64,000 bases of DNA from CAYRJD01 sp965205925. GTDB lineage: Bacteria > Actinomycetota > Acidimicrobiia > Acidimicrobiales > Poriferisodalaceae. The notes under the pieces were generated by a model. The model was given only the letters and a program-made list of their open reading frames with translations, ran no database searches and was not told where the DNA came from. Each line of letters opens with the position of its first letter. The stretch's first letter is position 1. The translations under genes and the position numbers were made by a program. This document shows positions 17,778-25,634 of this stretch, piece after piece. Location of the stretch: contig OZ242183.1 of NCBI GenBank assembly GCA_965205925.1, positions 744,001 to 808,000 on the forward strand. The letters run 5' to 3'.

Positions 17778-18641
17778 ATGGAACTAAAAGAAACTGTCAG
17801 CATCGTCACCGGCGGAGCCAGTGGCATTGGTAAGGCGCTTTGCGAACGATTTGTGGCCGAAGGTGCCACAGCGGTGGTTGTCGCCGACCGCGACGAAGCC
17901 GGAGCAGCGCTAGTCGCCGAGTCAATAAGGCACGCAGCGCAAGACAACAACGTCTCAGTTTCTGCGGCTGCGCTAGACGTCAGCGATGAAGCTGCCACGC
18001 ATCAGCTAGTCGAAAAAGTCGTTGCTGAGCATGGCCGGATTGACGTATTCGTGTCAAACGCCGGTTATGTCACACAGGGTGGACTGGAGGCCTCCAACGA
18101 TGAAATCCGCCACATGTTTGATGTGCACGTTATGGCACACATCTACGCCGCCCGTGCCGCTGTAGCGCACATGGTTGCCAACGGAGGTGGTTACCTGCTT
18201 AACACCGCCTCTGCGGCTGGCCTGCTGACACAGTTGGGCTCGTTGCAATACACGATCACCAAAGCCGCTGCGGTGTCGTTAGGGGAGTTCCTGGCTATTA
18301 CCTATGGCGACCGAGGAATACGCGTTTCCATGCTGTGCCCGCAAGCGGTGGAGACAAACATTCTGGTCAACAGCCCCGACAACCTTGGAGATCAGGAATC
18401 TGCGCGTGGAACCCCGGGAGCAGCATCTGGCGACGGAGTGCTGCAGCCGTCACAGCTGGCAGACACGGTGGTCGAAGCAATGCGTGAGGAGCGCTTCTTA
18501 GTGTTGCCGCACTCGGAGGTGCAGACCTATCGCGAACGAAAAGCCTCCGATATTGATCGTTGGCTATCGGGCATGCAGCGCCTTCAGTCACGGTTATATG
18601 CCGAGCAAGACGCCACTCCAGCCGACTGGTTCTTGAGCTAA
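17778..18641 (+). CDS. Short-chain dehydrogenase/reductase (SDR)
   Basis: 287-residue classical SDR. Cofactor motif TGGASGIG at 11-18, NAG at 94-96, the catalytic Ser near 145 (NTASAAG), and Tyr158-x3-Lys162 (YTITK). An Asp after strand 2 (VVADRD) favours NAD(H). The substrate is unknown. The start follows a gap of about 77 bp after the DM13 gene, and the gene converges with livM 7 bp before its stop. Confidence 0.88.
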   Translation: MELKETVSIVTGGASGIGKALCERFVAEGATAVVVADRDEAGAALVAESIRHAAQDNNVSVSAAALDVSDEAATHQLVEKVVAEHGRIDVFVSNAGYVTQGGLEASNDEIRHMFDVHVMAHIYAARAAVAHMVANGGGYLLNTASAAGLLTQLGSLQYTITKAAAVSLGEFLAITYGDRGIRVSMLCPQAVETNILVNSPDNLGDQESARGTPGAASGDGVLQPSQLADTVVEAMREERFLVLPHSEVQTYRERKASDIDRWLSGMQRLQSRLYAEQDATPADWFLS

Positions 18642-18648
18642 CGCCTAT

Positions 18649-19791
18649 CTAGTTCGGTGGCTTGGCTAGCAGATTGGCTCGGTTGCGGCGAGTAAGACGC
18701 CCCACCCACACTGCTGTCACCAGCAACAAGACGGCGTAATAGAAGCCTTCAGATCTGATTAGTCCACTCCATCCGCTTTGTAGCAACCAGCCGGGTCGAT
18801 CATTTAGCCACACCGGCAAAAACACCAACACCGTGGCCGAAGTGATGTACGCCAGCGCACGCAACAAGCTTGAACGCGCGCTTGCAATCCCCGCAAAGGC
18901 AACTACAAGCGCGAACATCTTGATTGACAAGCCTTCTGTGAACTGGTTTTGATCGGTGAAATTGATTGCTACTAGATGTAAGGCTCCTGCGGTTCCGGCC
19001 AGGCCACCGCTCAATGCCACCGCACCTAAACGCAATCGGTAAACGGCAATTCCGAATGCGGAGGCCGAATTCGGATCGTTGCTGGCTTCCAATACTCGAC
19101 CAATCTGACCACGCAATATGCGATGCAGCAAGAGCAAGATCACAACAACCCAGACAGCCACGATGATGTATTCCCAGATGTGTTCATCGCGCTGCTCAAT
19201 GCCAATCCATGACGGTGGCAAGAAGGCACCGTCAAGCGTCACCGGTAGGGGACCATCGATTTGACGCACCACGATCGGAAACACCACCGCAGCTGCAAAT
19301 GTCAGCAATGCCAGATATGCCTTGGGTAAACGCAGCGAACCGATTCCAAGCAGAGTGCCAAATACAAACCCCGCAACAAACCCCACCGCTGGCATAAGCA
19401 TTGGTGGGAAACCCAGGTCGTTGACGCTGTGAAGGGCAGCAACTGCGCCCACTCCGATGAGCGCACCTTGCCCAAGCGAAAACAATCCCAGACGCTGGGT
19501 TAACAACGAGATACCGGCAAAGGCGAGTGTGTAAGCAGCGACCAACGTCATGTAGGTAACGAAAGTTGGTGTTGCGGTGATTGGCAAGATGACAGCGGCA
19601 ACTGCCGTTGCGACTGCCAGCACTATTGCCAACAAGCGTTGGGTCGGACGTGGTGCTTGCGGGTCGCGCACCCGAGAACGGATGGCTATCTCCGAGCTGG
19701 CTGGCCCAGGTTCGGCTGGTTCAGGTTCAACAGAGTCAGGTTCAATTCGAAACACGAAAGCAAGCGTGCGTGGATCTCCGAGATCCGTCAT
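18649..19791 (-). CDS. livM: Branched-chain amino acid-type ABC permease (LivM)
   Basis: About 380 residues. The LivM signature LGLFSLGQGALIGVGAVAAL and the EAA-like segment EASNDPNSASAFGIAVYRLRLGA are present, with about 9 membrane helices. The N-terminal ~45 residues are a hydrophilic, Glu/Pro-rich extension. ATG 19791 overlaps the livH stop by 4 bp (ATGA), which decides the start; the longer frame to 19878 would lie inside livH. Translationally coupled to livH. No LivF/LivG ATPase or LivJ/K binding protein gene is present within the window. Confidence 0.87.
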   Translation of the reverse strand: MTDLGDPRTLAFVFRIEPDSVEPEPAEPGPASSEIAIRSRVRDPQAPRPTQRLLAIVLAVATAVAAVILPITATPTFVTYMTLVAAYTLAFAGISLLTQRLGLFSLGQGALIGVGAVAALHSVNDLGFPPMLMPAVGFVAGFVFGTLLGIGSLRLPKAYLALLTFAAAVVFPIVVRQIDGPLPVTLDGAFLPPSWIGIEQRDEHIWEYIIVAVWVVVILLLLHRILRGQIGRVLEASNDPNSASAFGIAVYRLRLGAVALSGGLAGTAGALHLVAINFTDQNQFTEGLSIKMFALVVAFAGIASARSSLLRALAYITSATVLVFLPVWLNDRPGWLLQSGWSGLIRSEGFYYAVLLLVTAVWVGRLTRRNRANLLAKPPN

Positions 19792-20735
19792 ATGTTGCTC
19801 TGGCTCGATTCCAATGAGCGGCGAGACAAGCCTGAAGGACGCACTGACAGCACGATTATCAACACACCCAGCGCCCACGCCAAAGTTACTTGGCTATCAA
19901 TGAAATCAACGTAGCCACCCATCATCGTTTCGCCGAATGCAAACAAATAACCACCAGCAAAAGCCAACAGTGGGCTGCGTAATCCCCCCAGAGTGGCTGC
20001 CGCTAGTCCAAAAATAAGTAGGCGACTCATCATTGCGGGATACACCCCGATATAGCCCGCAATCAGTCCACCGGCTAGTGCTCCTAGCCCGGCTGCTAGC
20101 GCCCAGCCCAACATCACAACCCGCTCTACTCGTACACCAACTAGCTTGGCGCTATTGCGGTTTGACGTCAGAGCGCGATATGCCAATCCCAGTTGGGTTT
20201 GTCGCGCTGCTATTGCCAGCAGAATCAACGCTGTCAGCATCGTGAGCGTTATGCCGATGGTGTCAAACCACAGGCGTGCGCCAGCAATGTCAAACCGATC
20301 ATCAATCCCATCGGGGAAAGGTGAGCCGAGCGTGTTACGTCGGCTGCCCCAATGCTCAACCACAAAGGCGTCAAGCAGCAAATACAAGCCCAATGTCGCG
20401 CCAATGATGGCGGCAGGATTGGTGCCGCCTATAGGTCGAATCAAAAAGCGTTCCAGCAAAGTCGCTAATACCATCGACACCGCCACAGCGCCAGCGATGC
20501 CAGCCCAAACGGGCCACGGAGTTCCGATTGCTTCTAGCCAGGCGTTAGAGGCTGAAAACGGCGAGGAACCTGACACGAAAATGAATGCGATGTAGGCAGA
20601 CAGCATTGCCATCTGCCCCTGCGCTAGGTTCAGCACACCAGCGGTGCGAAACACCATCGCGATCGCCACTGCCAAAGCTGCATATGCCGACCCGTTGGAG
20701 AGCGAATCGAAGACGCGCTGCAAAAACAGATCCAT
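19788..20735 (-). CDS. livH: Branched-chain amino acid-type ABC permease (LivH)
   Basis: About 315 residues, 8 or so membrane helices. The helix-2 signature GVLNLAQGQMAMLSAYIAF and the cytoplasmic coupling segment RALTSNRNSAKLVGVRVERV are typical of LivH. It forms the membrane pore of a HAAT-family importer together with livM. ATG 20735 is chosen; the frame extends to GTG 20753. It is transcribed divergently from the amidohydrolase gene, so the promoter must lie in a gap of about 50 bp. Substrate could be amino acids, urea or other amides. Confidence 0.85.
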   Translation of the reverse strand: MDLFLQRVFDSLSNGSAYAALAVAIAMVFRTAGVLNLAQGQMAMLSAYIAFIFVSGSSPFSASNAWLEAIGTPWPVWAGIAGAVAVSMVLATLLERFLIRPIGGTNPAAIIGATLGLYLLLDAFVVEHWGSRRNTLGSPFPDGIDDRFDIAGARLWFDTIGITLTMLTALILLAIAARQTQLGLAYRALTSNRNSAKLVGVRVERVVMLGWALAAGLGALAGGLIAGYIGVYPAMMSRLLIFGLAAATLGGLRSPLLAFAGGYLFAFGETMMGGYVDFIDSQVTLAWALGVLIIVLSVRPSGLSRRSLESSQSNI

Positions 20736-20788
20736 TAGCGCTGATTGTGGCACGGCTTAATAGTTCTCAGCGCCGTAGATTTAGAAAG

Positions 20789-22129
20789 ATGCGTTATTTG
20801 GCTGATGTTGCGTTTCCTTGCACGGAGGGTTTTCCCGTGGTTGAGAAACCCGCGCTTGATGTAGGTAGCGACGGGCGCATCACATACTTCGGGCCGGCCG
20901 CAAGCGCACCCGAACTAGAAGTGGGTTCAGCTAACTCCAACCCGAATGAGGTTCGCGAAATAGGGGGCCTGCTGATGCCCGGACTTGTCAATACGCACGC
21001 GCACTCACCGATGACGTTGGTGCGAGGTGCAGGTGACGGACTGCCGTTGCTGCGCTGGCTGCATGAAGCGATGTTCCCGCGTGAAGGCAAGATGACCGAC
21101 GACGACGTCAAGTGGGGGATGACCCTGGGAGTTGCTGAAATGCTGCGGTCTGGCGTCACCACTACATGTGAGATGTATCTGTGGGAAGACGCTGCTATCG
21201 CGGCCGGGCGAGAAGCTGGTATTCGGTTGCTTATGTGCCCGGGGCTACTAAAGCTGCCAGGTCATGACGCTCCTGGCTGGCTGGAAAAACGCATTAGCGC
21301 AATAACACAGGTGCACAAGAACGAACACGATCCAAACCAAACCGTAACCATTGGGTTCGGACCGCACTCCCTTTACAGCCTTGGGCCTGAGCTTTGCGCG
21401 GAGGTGGCTGTCGCTGCGGCCGAACTAGATGCTTTGCTGCACATCCATGTAGCAGAAACTCGCGAAGAGGGTGTTGAGGTAGAAGCCGCCCACGGTGGAG
21501 CTAGCACCGTACAAATTCTCGCCGACGCAGGTGTGTTTGTAGGACGTACCTTGACCGCTCACAGCGTTTGGTTGGATGACGCAGACTTAGCTACCTATGT
21601 GGAGCATGACGTAGCGGTAGCGCACTGCCCGATTAGCAACATGAAGCTTGGCTCGGGTACCGCGCGCGTAACGGACATGCTCAACGCTGGAATCACGGTG
21701 AGCCTTGCTACCGATGGGCCAGCATCAAACGATGATCTTGACCTCTGGGAAGAAATCAAGATGGCGCCTTTGCTAGCACGAGTAACCGGACTTGACGCCA
21801 CAGCCATACCTGCAGCAACCTCACTCTCGCTTGCTACAAGCGGTGGCGCGAAGGCACTTGGTCTTGACGTAGGCACGCTGGAAGCTGGCCGTTGGGCGGA
21901 TTTCATACGCATAGACACTGACAACTCGGTGTTTGTGCCAGTTACTACGCCCGATGAACTGATCGCGCACACGGCGTGGTCTGGCAGTAGTCATGTCAGC
22001 GATGTGTGGGTGGCTGGTAATCAAGTGGTATCGCAAGGAGATTGTGTGAACGTGGACGAAGAAAAAGCACGCGCAGAGGTTCAAAGCCGCGCCCAACGCA
22101 TTGTCCATGAGCTAGCTAGTCAAAAGTGA
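20789..22129 (+). CDS. mtaD: MTA/SAH deaminase-type amidohydrolase
   Basis: About 446-residue metal-dependent amidohydrolase of the TrzN/AtzA/MtaD group. Metal ligands are His70 and His72 (NTHAHSPM), the HIHVAETREEG histidine, the AHSVWLDDADL histidine, and the Asp in SLATDGPASND. This matches 5'-methylthioadenosine/S-adenosylhomocysteine deaminases. ATG 20789 is preceded at 8-2 bp by tagaaag; the open frame back to 20585 would run antisense into livH and lacks family similarity. The next gene is a methylthioadenosine-phosphorylase family member 7 bp downstream, which supports a methylthioadenosine salvage role. Confidence 0.85.
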   Translation: MRYLADVAFPCTEGFPVVEKPALDVGSDGRITYFGPAASAPELEVGSANSNPNEVREIGGLLMPGLVNTHAHSPMTLVRGAGDGLPLLRWLHEAMFPREGKMTDDDVKWGMTLGVAEMLRSGVTTTCEMYLWEDAAIAAGREAGIRLLMCPGLLKLPGHDAPGWLEKRISAITQVHKNEHDPNQTVTIGFGPHSLYSLGPELCAEVAVAAAELDALLHIHVAETREEGVEVEAAHGGASTVQILADAGVFVGRTLTAHSVWLDDADLATYVEHDVAVAHCPISNMKLGSGTARVTDMLNAGITVSLATDGPASNDDLDLWEEIKMAPLLARVTGLDATAIPAATSLSLATSGGAKALGLDVGTLEAGRWADFIRIDTDNSVFVPVTTPDELIAHTAWSGSSHVSDVWVAGNQVVSQGDCVNVDEEKARAEVQSRAQRIVHELASQK

Positions 22130-22136
22130 GCGCTTC

Positions 22137-22916
22137 GTGACTACGCCAACGCACTCAGCCTCGCACCCGACCGCTCGCTTCGGCATCATCGCTGGAACCG
22201 GCTACTACGAACTGCCAGGACTGCAAGCCAGCAGCGAAACCCAAGTGGAAAACATCTGGGGCGTGGCAACGATCAGAACGGGTACCTGGCATGGCCAACC
22301 CATTGCGTTTCTACCGCGCCACGGTGGTAGTCATTCCATACCACCAAGCGCTATCAACTATCGAGCCAACATGAAAGCCCTAGAAGACTGCGGCGTGGAA
22401 GCAGTGCTGGCGGTGAATGTAGTGGGGTCGATGATTAGTGATTACGGACCGGGTGCTCTGATGCTGCTTGACGACTATCTGGAGTTCACCTCTGGTCGGG
22501 GTTACACGTATTTTGATCAGGTCGACGAGGCCGGCGTAACTCACATAGACATGACCGAGCCTTATCACCCGATGGTGCGTTCAGCGGTGCTAGCCGCAGC
22601 CGCGGATGAGGACATCGAGATCGTTCCGACGGGCACCTATGTGTGTGTCAACGGACCGCGCTTTGAAACTCCTGCGGAGATTCGCATGTATGCGCAAATG
22701 GGTGCCAGCGTGGTAGGGATGACCGGCTACCCGGAAGTGGCACTGGCACGTGAGCTTGGCATTGCATATGGTGCTATAGCGGTTGTGGCAAACCTGGCAG
22801 CGGGCATGGCAGCGGGTGCTATTTCGCATGAAGAGATCAGCGGAGAGCTTGAAGCCACCAAAGGACCAGTGTTTTCACTGATGGGTCGCACCATTGAGCT
22901 ACTAAGCCAGCGTTAA
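22137..22916 (+). CDS. Methylthioinosine/methylthioadenosine phosphorylase
   Basis: 259-residue member of the PNP/MTAP family. Phosphate and ribose sites are visible: IIAGTGYYEL, LPRHGGSHSIPP, NYRANMKAL, MTGYPEVALARE. The base-binding segment reads VVANLAAGMAAGAIS, with Asn219 where adenine-specific MTAPs have the Asp-containing TDYDCW segment. Asn here is the hallmark of 6-oxopurine phosphorylases and resembles the Pseudomonas methylthioinosine phosphorylase. With the deaminase gene immediately upstream, the pair probably converts methylthioadenosine to methylthioinosine and then to hypoxanthine plus 5-methylthioribose-1-phosphate. The start is GTG. Confidence 0.85.
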   Translation: MTTPTHSASHPTARFGIIAGTGYYELPGLQASSETQVENIWGVATIRTGTWHGQPIAFLPRHGGSHSIPPSAINYRANMKALEDCGVEAVLAVNVVGSMISDYGPGALMLLDDYLEFTSGRGYTYFDQVDEAGVTHIDMTEPYHPMVRSAVLAAAADEDIEIVPTGTYVCVNGPRFETPAEIRMYAQMGASVVGMTGYPEVALARELGIAYGAIAVVANLAAGMAAGAISHEEISGELEATKGPVFSLMGRTIELLSQR

Positions 22917-22942
22917 TTGGCTGGCACTAATCTTTGACTAAC

Positions 22943-22949
22943 AGAAAGG
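22943..22949 (+). promoter_or_regulatory. Ribosome-binding site deciding the paaA start
   Basis: agaaagg, 5 bp before ATG 22955. It favours this ATG over the in-frame TTG at 22934. Confidence 0.65.
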
Positions 22950-22954
22950 TTCGC

Positions 22955-23887
22955 ATGCGCAGTTGGGCCTCAATTGAAGAATTCGAAGCGTTTTTGAACG
23001 AGGGCGGATTGGTGGAGCCGGGTGACGACATGCCCGATGAGTATCGCCAGGCGGTGTTTCAGTTCATAGAACTACACGCCAATAGTGAATACATGGGTGG
23101 GTTAACAGAGCGAGACTGGGTTCGCTACGCACCAGGTATTAACCGCAAACTGACTGCGCTGGCAAAAACGCAAGACGAGATCGGCCATGCTCACCTGCTT
23201 TACATGGTTGCCGCGGATATGGGGCTAAAGAGTCGTGATGAGATGATGGACGATCTGATCACAGGCAAAACTCATTTTCATAACGTTTTTCATTACCGGG
23301 CATATACCTGGGGCGATCAGATTGCAATCGCCTATTTGGTAGACGCCGCTGCACTTATCAGCCAACAAGCCGTTTTCAAGAACTGCAGTTATGGGCCCTA
23401 CAAGCGAATGTTGAAGCGCATCATTGCCGAAGAGGGTTTCCATATGCGCAACGGTGAAGAGTTGATGCTGCTAATGGCGACTGGTTCAAAACTGCAGCAC
23501 GACATGATGCAAGAGTCCATCGATCGTTGGTGGTTGCCGGCGATACAGCTATTTGGACCTCCCTCCCAAGAAAACGATGTGCTCTTGCGCTGGAACATCA
23601 AATCTGAAAAAAACGAAAACCTGCGCGACAAGTATGTGCAAAAGTTCGTGCCACAGATCCTGGCTGCCGGATTCACCATTCCAGATCCAAACCTGCGCCA
23701 AGACCCCGAGACGGGTCGCTGGCAGATCTCAGAAATTGATTGGGAACAATTACGTACAGCGGTCAGCGGTAAGGGTCCTGATAGTGCTAGACGACTAAAA
23801 GATGCTCACAGTGCGTGGGTCGATGCGGCCTGGGTGCGTGAAGCTCTGGCCGGTGACGTTGCTGCACCAGCAGAGGTGGCCGTTTAG
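22955..23887 (+). CDS. paaA: Phenylacetyl-CoA epoxidase catalytic subunit PaaA
   Basis: About 310 residues. Ferritin-like diiron oxygenase that epoxidises the ring of phenylacetyl-CoA. Two diiron-ligand motifs are intact: KTQDEIGHAHLLY and IIAEEGFHMRNGEELM. Family-typical segments include ELHANSEYMGGLTERDWVRYAPGINRKL at its usual position and IAYLVDAAALISQQAVFKNCSYGPYKRM. First gene of a paaA-paaD-paaB-paaC operon, starting 38 bp after the phosphorylase gene. Its stop codon overlaps the paaD GTG by one base. Confidence 0.94.
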   Translation: MRSWASIEEFEAFLNEGGLVEPGDDMPDEYRQAVFQFIELHANSEYMGGLTERDWVRYAPGINRKLTALAKTQDEIGHAHLLYMVAADMGLKSRDEMMDDLITGKTHFHNVFHYRAYTWGDQIAIAYLVDAAALISQQAVFKNCSYGPYKRMLKRIIAEEGFHMRNGEELMLLMATGSKLQHDMMQESIDRWWLPAIQLFGPPSQENDVLLRWNIKSEKNENLRDKYVQKFVPQILAAGFTIPDPNLRQDPETGRWQISEIDWEQLRTAVSGKGPDSARRLKDAHSAWVDAAWVREALAGDVAAPAEVAV

Positions 23888-24465
23888 TGAACCAGACGCG
23901 CTCTGATGTGACCCTGGACGCAGCAAGTGCTCGTGTGTTGCGTGCTGTTGAATTAGCGGTGTCGCAGGTGTGTGATCCTGAATATCCCGATCTGACTATC
24001 GCCGACTTAGGAATATTGGAAAAGGTCTGCTTGCACGAACCCAGCCAGACAGCTCAGACCGCCGATAGTGACACCAGTCATGTAGTGATTGATCTAATCC
24101 CAACGATTCTCGGTTGCCCTGCCTTGGATGTGATTGAAAACGACGTGCGAAGTGCTGCTCAAGCTGCACTTGATCTCAGTGATTTGGATTCCAGCGATAT
24201 GACAGGCACAAAAATCTCAGTTCGGTTTTTAACTGAGCCAATCTGGACGCCCGAGCGAATCTCCAAGGCGGCGAGAAGGTTGCTCAGCACTGAATACACC
24301 ATTGCGGTCAGAACAAAAAACCAAACTATGTCGTGTCCGCATTGCGGCGCAAGCAAGCTGGAGTTTCAAAGTGACTTTGGCCCAACCCCGTGTCGAAAGG
24401 TTTATTGGTGCCCCTCGTGCCGCAATCCCATTGAGGCGGTTGAACAGCGCAGTAGTCGGGGGTAA
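23887..24465 (+). CDS. paaD: Phenylacetyl-CoA epoxidase assembly protein PaaD
   Basis: 192 residues. The N-terminal MIP18/DUF59-type domain (VCDPEYPDLTIADLGILEKV, with the central VIDLIPTILGCPALDVIE) is followed by a C-terminal zinc ribbon with two Cys pairs (CPHCGASKLEFQSDFGPTPC and CPSC). PaaD is needed for maturation of the epoxidase iron centre. It carries a small hydrophilic insertion (EPSQTAQTADSDTSH). Placing paaD second, before paaB and paaC, differs from the common paaABCDE order. Confidence 0.9.
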   Translation: MNQTRSDVTLDAASARVLRAVELAVSQVCDPEYPDLTIADLGILEKVCLHEPSQTAQTADSDTSHVVIDLIPTILGCPALDVIENDVRSAAQAALDLSDLDSSDMTGTKISVRFLTEPIWTPERISKAARRLLSTEYTIAVRTKNQTMSCPHCGASKLEFQSDFGPTPCRKVYWCPSCRNPIEAVEQRSSRG

Positions 24466-24471
24466 CTAGTT

Positions 24472-24747
24472 GTGGCCGTGTATGAGGTATTTCTCAAAAA
24501 AGCCGGCAAGGCTCCGTTTGAGCACGCCGGATCACTAACCGCGGTGGATGACGATATGGCGTTGTTGTTTGCTCGTGATTGTTATAGCCGCCGCGGTGAG
24601 GGCGACCAGATGTGGGTAGTTAAGCGCGACAACATCCTCGCAGCCCCCGAACAAGATTTAGAAATCTCCGACCGCGACCACAGACACAGCGACGGTCAGC
24701 TTTTGATCAAGCTTCGCAAAACTGCTGGTCTTGGCTCTGATGACTGA
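24472..24747 (+). CDS. paaB: Phenylacetyl-CoA epoxidase subunit PaaB
   Basis: 91 residues. Matches the small structural PaaB subunit: YEVFLKKAGKAPFEHAGSLTAVDDDMALLFARDCYSRR followed by MWVVKRDNILA. PaaB bridges PaaAC dimers in the complex. GTG start 6 bp after paaD; the 3' end overlaps paaC by 8 bp. Confidence 0.92.
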   Translation: MAVYEVFLKKAGKAPFEHAGSLTAVDDDMALLFARDCYSRRGEGDQMWVVKRDNILAAPEQDLEISDRDHRHSDGQLLIKLRKTAGLGSDD

Positions 24748-25630
24748 AAACCTGAGCAGCGTTCCCGCAGCCGCCGATCTAGTGTTGGCTCTGGCCGATG
24801 ATGAGTTGTGCCTGGGTCAGAATCATTCTTGGTGGATAGCTGTTGGCCCGTTTCTAGAGGAAGATCTGGCATTTACGTGTATCGCACAAGATGAGCTTGG
24901 ACACGCTCGCTCGCTCTATTCACTGTTAACTAACGATCCGTCAGAAGTAGATTCTTTGGCCTATCGTCGCGAGCCAGGCGACTACCGCAGTGCACATTTG
25001 ACCGAACTGCCTTGCCATGACTGGTCTTACGCACTGGCACGGCACTACTTGTACGACACTGCTGAAGTGGTTCGTTGGCGTGCGCTGGAGAACTCAACCG
25101 TTGACTCGCTTGGCGCGCTTGCTCGTCGAGTGATCTTGGAAGAGAACGTTCACGAACATCATGCGCGCAGCTTGATGACTCGGTTGCTGGGTAACGAGAA
25201 GGGTCAAGAGCATCTGTTAGTTGCTTTGACCGAGTTAGCACCGCTGGCAGTTGGCTTGTTTGATCTTGCCTGCTCCACCGATGCTTGCGCCACCGATGCT
25301 TGTGCTGCTGATAGAAGCGAAACGGGCAGCGGTGTAGCGAGTTTAGAAGCGGCTGGAGTTGTCAGTCACAGCTTGACCGAGCAAAGAAACCAGTGGATTG
25401 CCGTGGTTACCGAAACGCTCAGACCTTTCGGTTTGGATAGCTTCTTTGAGGCTCTAACGAGCACAAACACTGGCACTGCCAGCACAAACACTGGCACTGC
25501 CAGCACAAACACTGGCACTGCCAGCACAAACATAGACCCAGGACGTCAGGGCAAACGCAGCAACCATTTCGGTGCTTTGCATCAAGAGATGATTGAGGTG
25601 TACGAGTTAGAGCCCGACGCTCGCTGGTAA
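24740..25630 (+). CDS. paaC: Phenylacetyl-CoA epoxidase structural subunit PaaC
   Basis: About 296 residues. Ferritin-like partner of PaaA, with ADDELCLGQNHSWWIAVGPFLEEDLAF, IAQDELGHARSLYSLL, and LPCHDWSYALARHYLYDTAE. Two inserts break the C-terminal half: a Thr/Asp/Ala/Cys segment from a 15-bp duplication (25275-25304) and a TASTNTG run from three 21-bp units (25460-25522). ATG 24740 is preferred to TTG 24731. No PaaE reductase follows; the next gene is on the opposite strand. Confidence 0.9.
   Translation: MTENLSSVPAAADLVLALADDELCLGQNHSWWIAVGPFLEEDLAFTCIAQDELGHARSLYSLLTNDPSEVDSLAYRREPGDYRSAHLTELPCHDWSYALARHYLYDTAEVVRWRALENSTVDSLGALARRVILEENVHEHHARSLMTRLLGNEKGQEHLLVALTELAPLAVGLFDLACSTDACATDACAADRSETGSGVASLEAAGVVSHSLTEQRNQWIAVVTETLRPFGLDSFFEALTSTNTGTASTNTGTASTNTGTASTNIDPGRQGKRSNHFGALHQEMIEVYELEPDARW
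25275..25304 (+). repeat. 15-bp tandem duplication inside paaC
   Basis: ccaccgatgcttg plus two bases is repeated at 25275-25289 and 25290-25304, encoding TDACATDAC in a hydrophilic insert. Confidence 0.75.
25460..25522 (+). repeat. Three perfect 21-bp tandem repeats inside paaC
   Basis: The 21-bp unit beginning agcacaaacactggcactgc occurs at 25460-25480, 25481-25501 and 25502-25522, followed by a partial fourth copy. It codes for STNTGTA repeats and keeps the reading frame. Confidence 0.92.
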
Positions 25631-25634
25631 AAAC

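Noticed and set aside
20585..20788. Long N-terminal extension of the amidohydrolase
   Set aside because: It runs antisense to livH, is Arg-rich without similarity, and ATG 20789 has a ribosome-binding site.
25460..25522. Regular 21-bp repeats resembling a tiny repeat array
   Set aside because: There are no spacers, units are head to tail and in frame within paaC, so it is a coding tandem repeat and not CRISPR.
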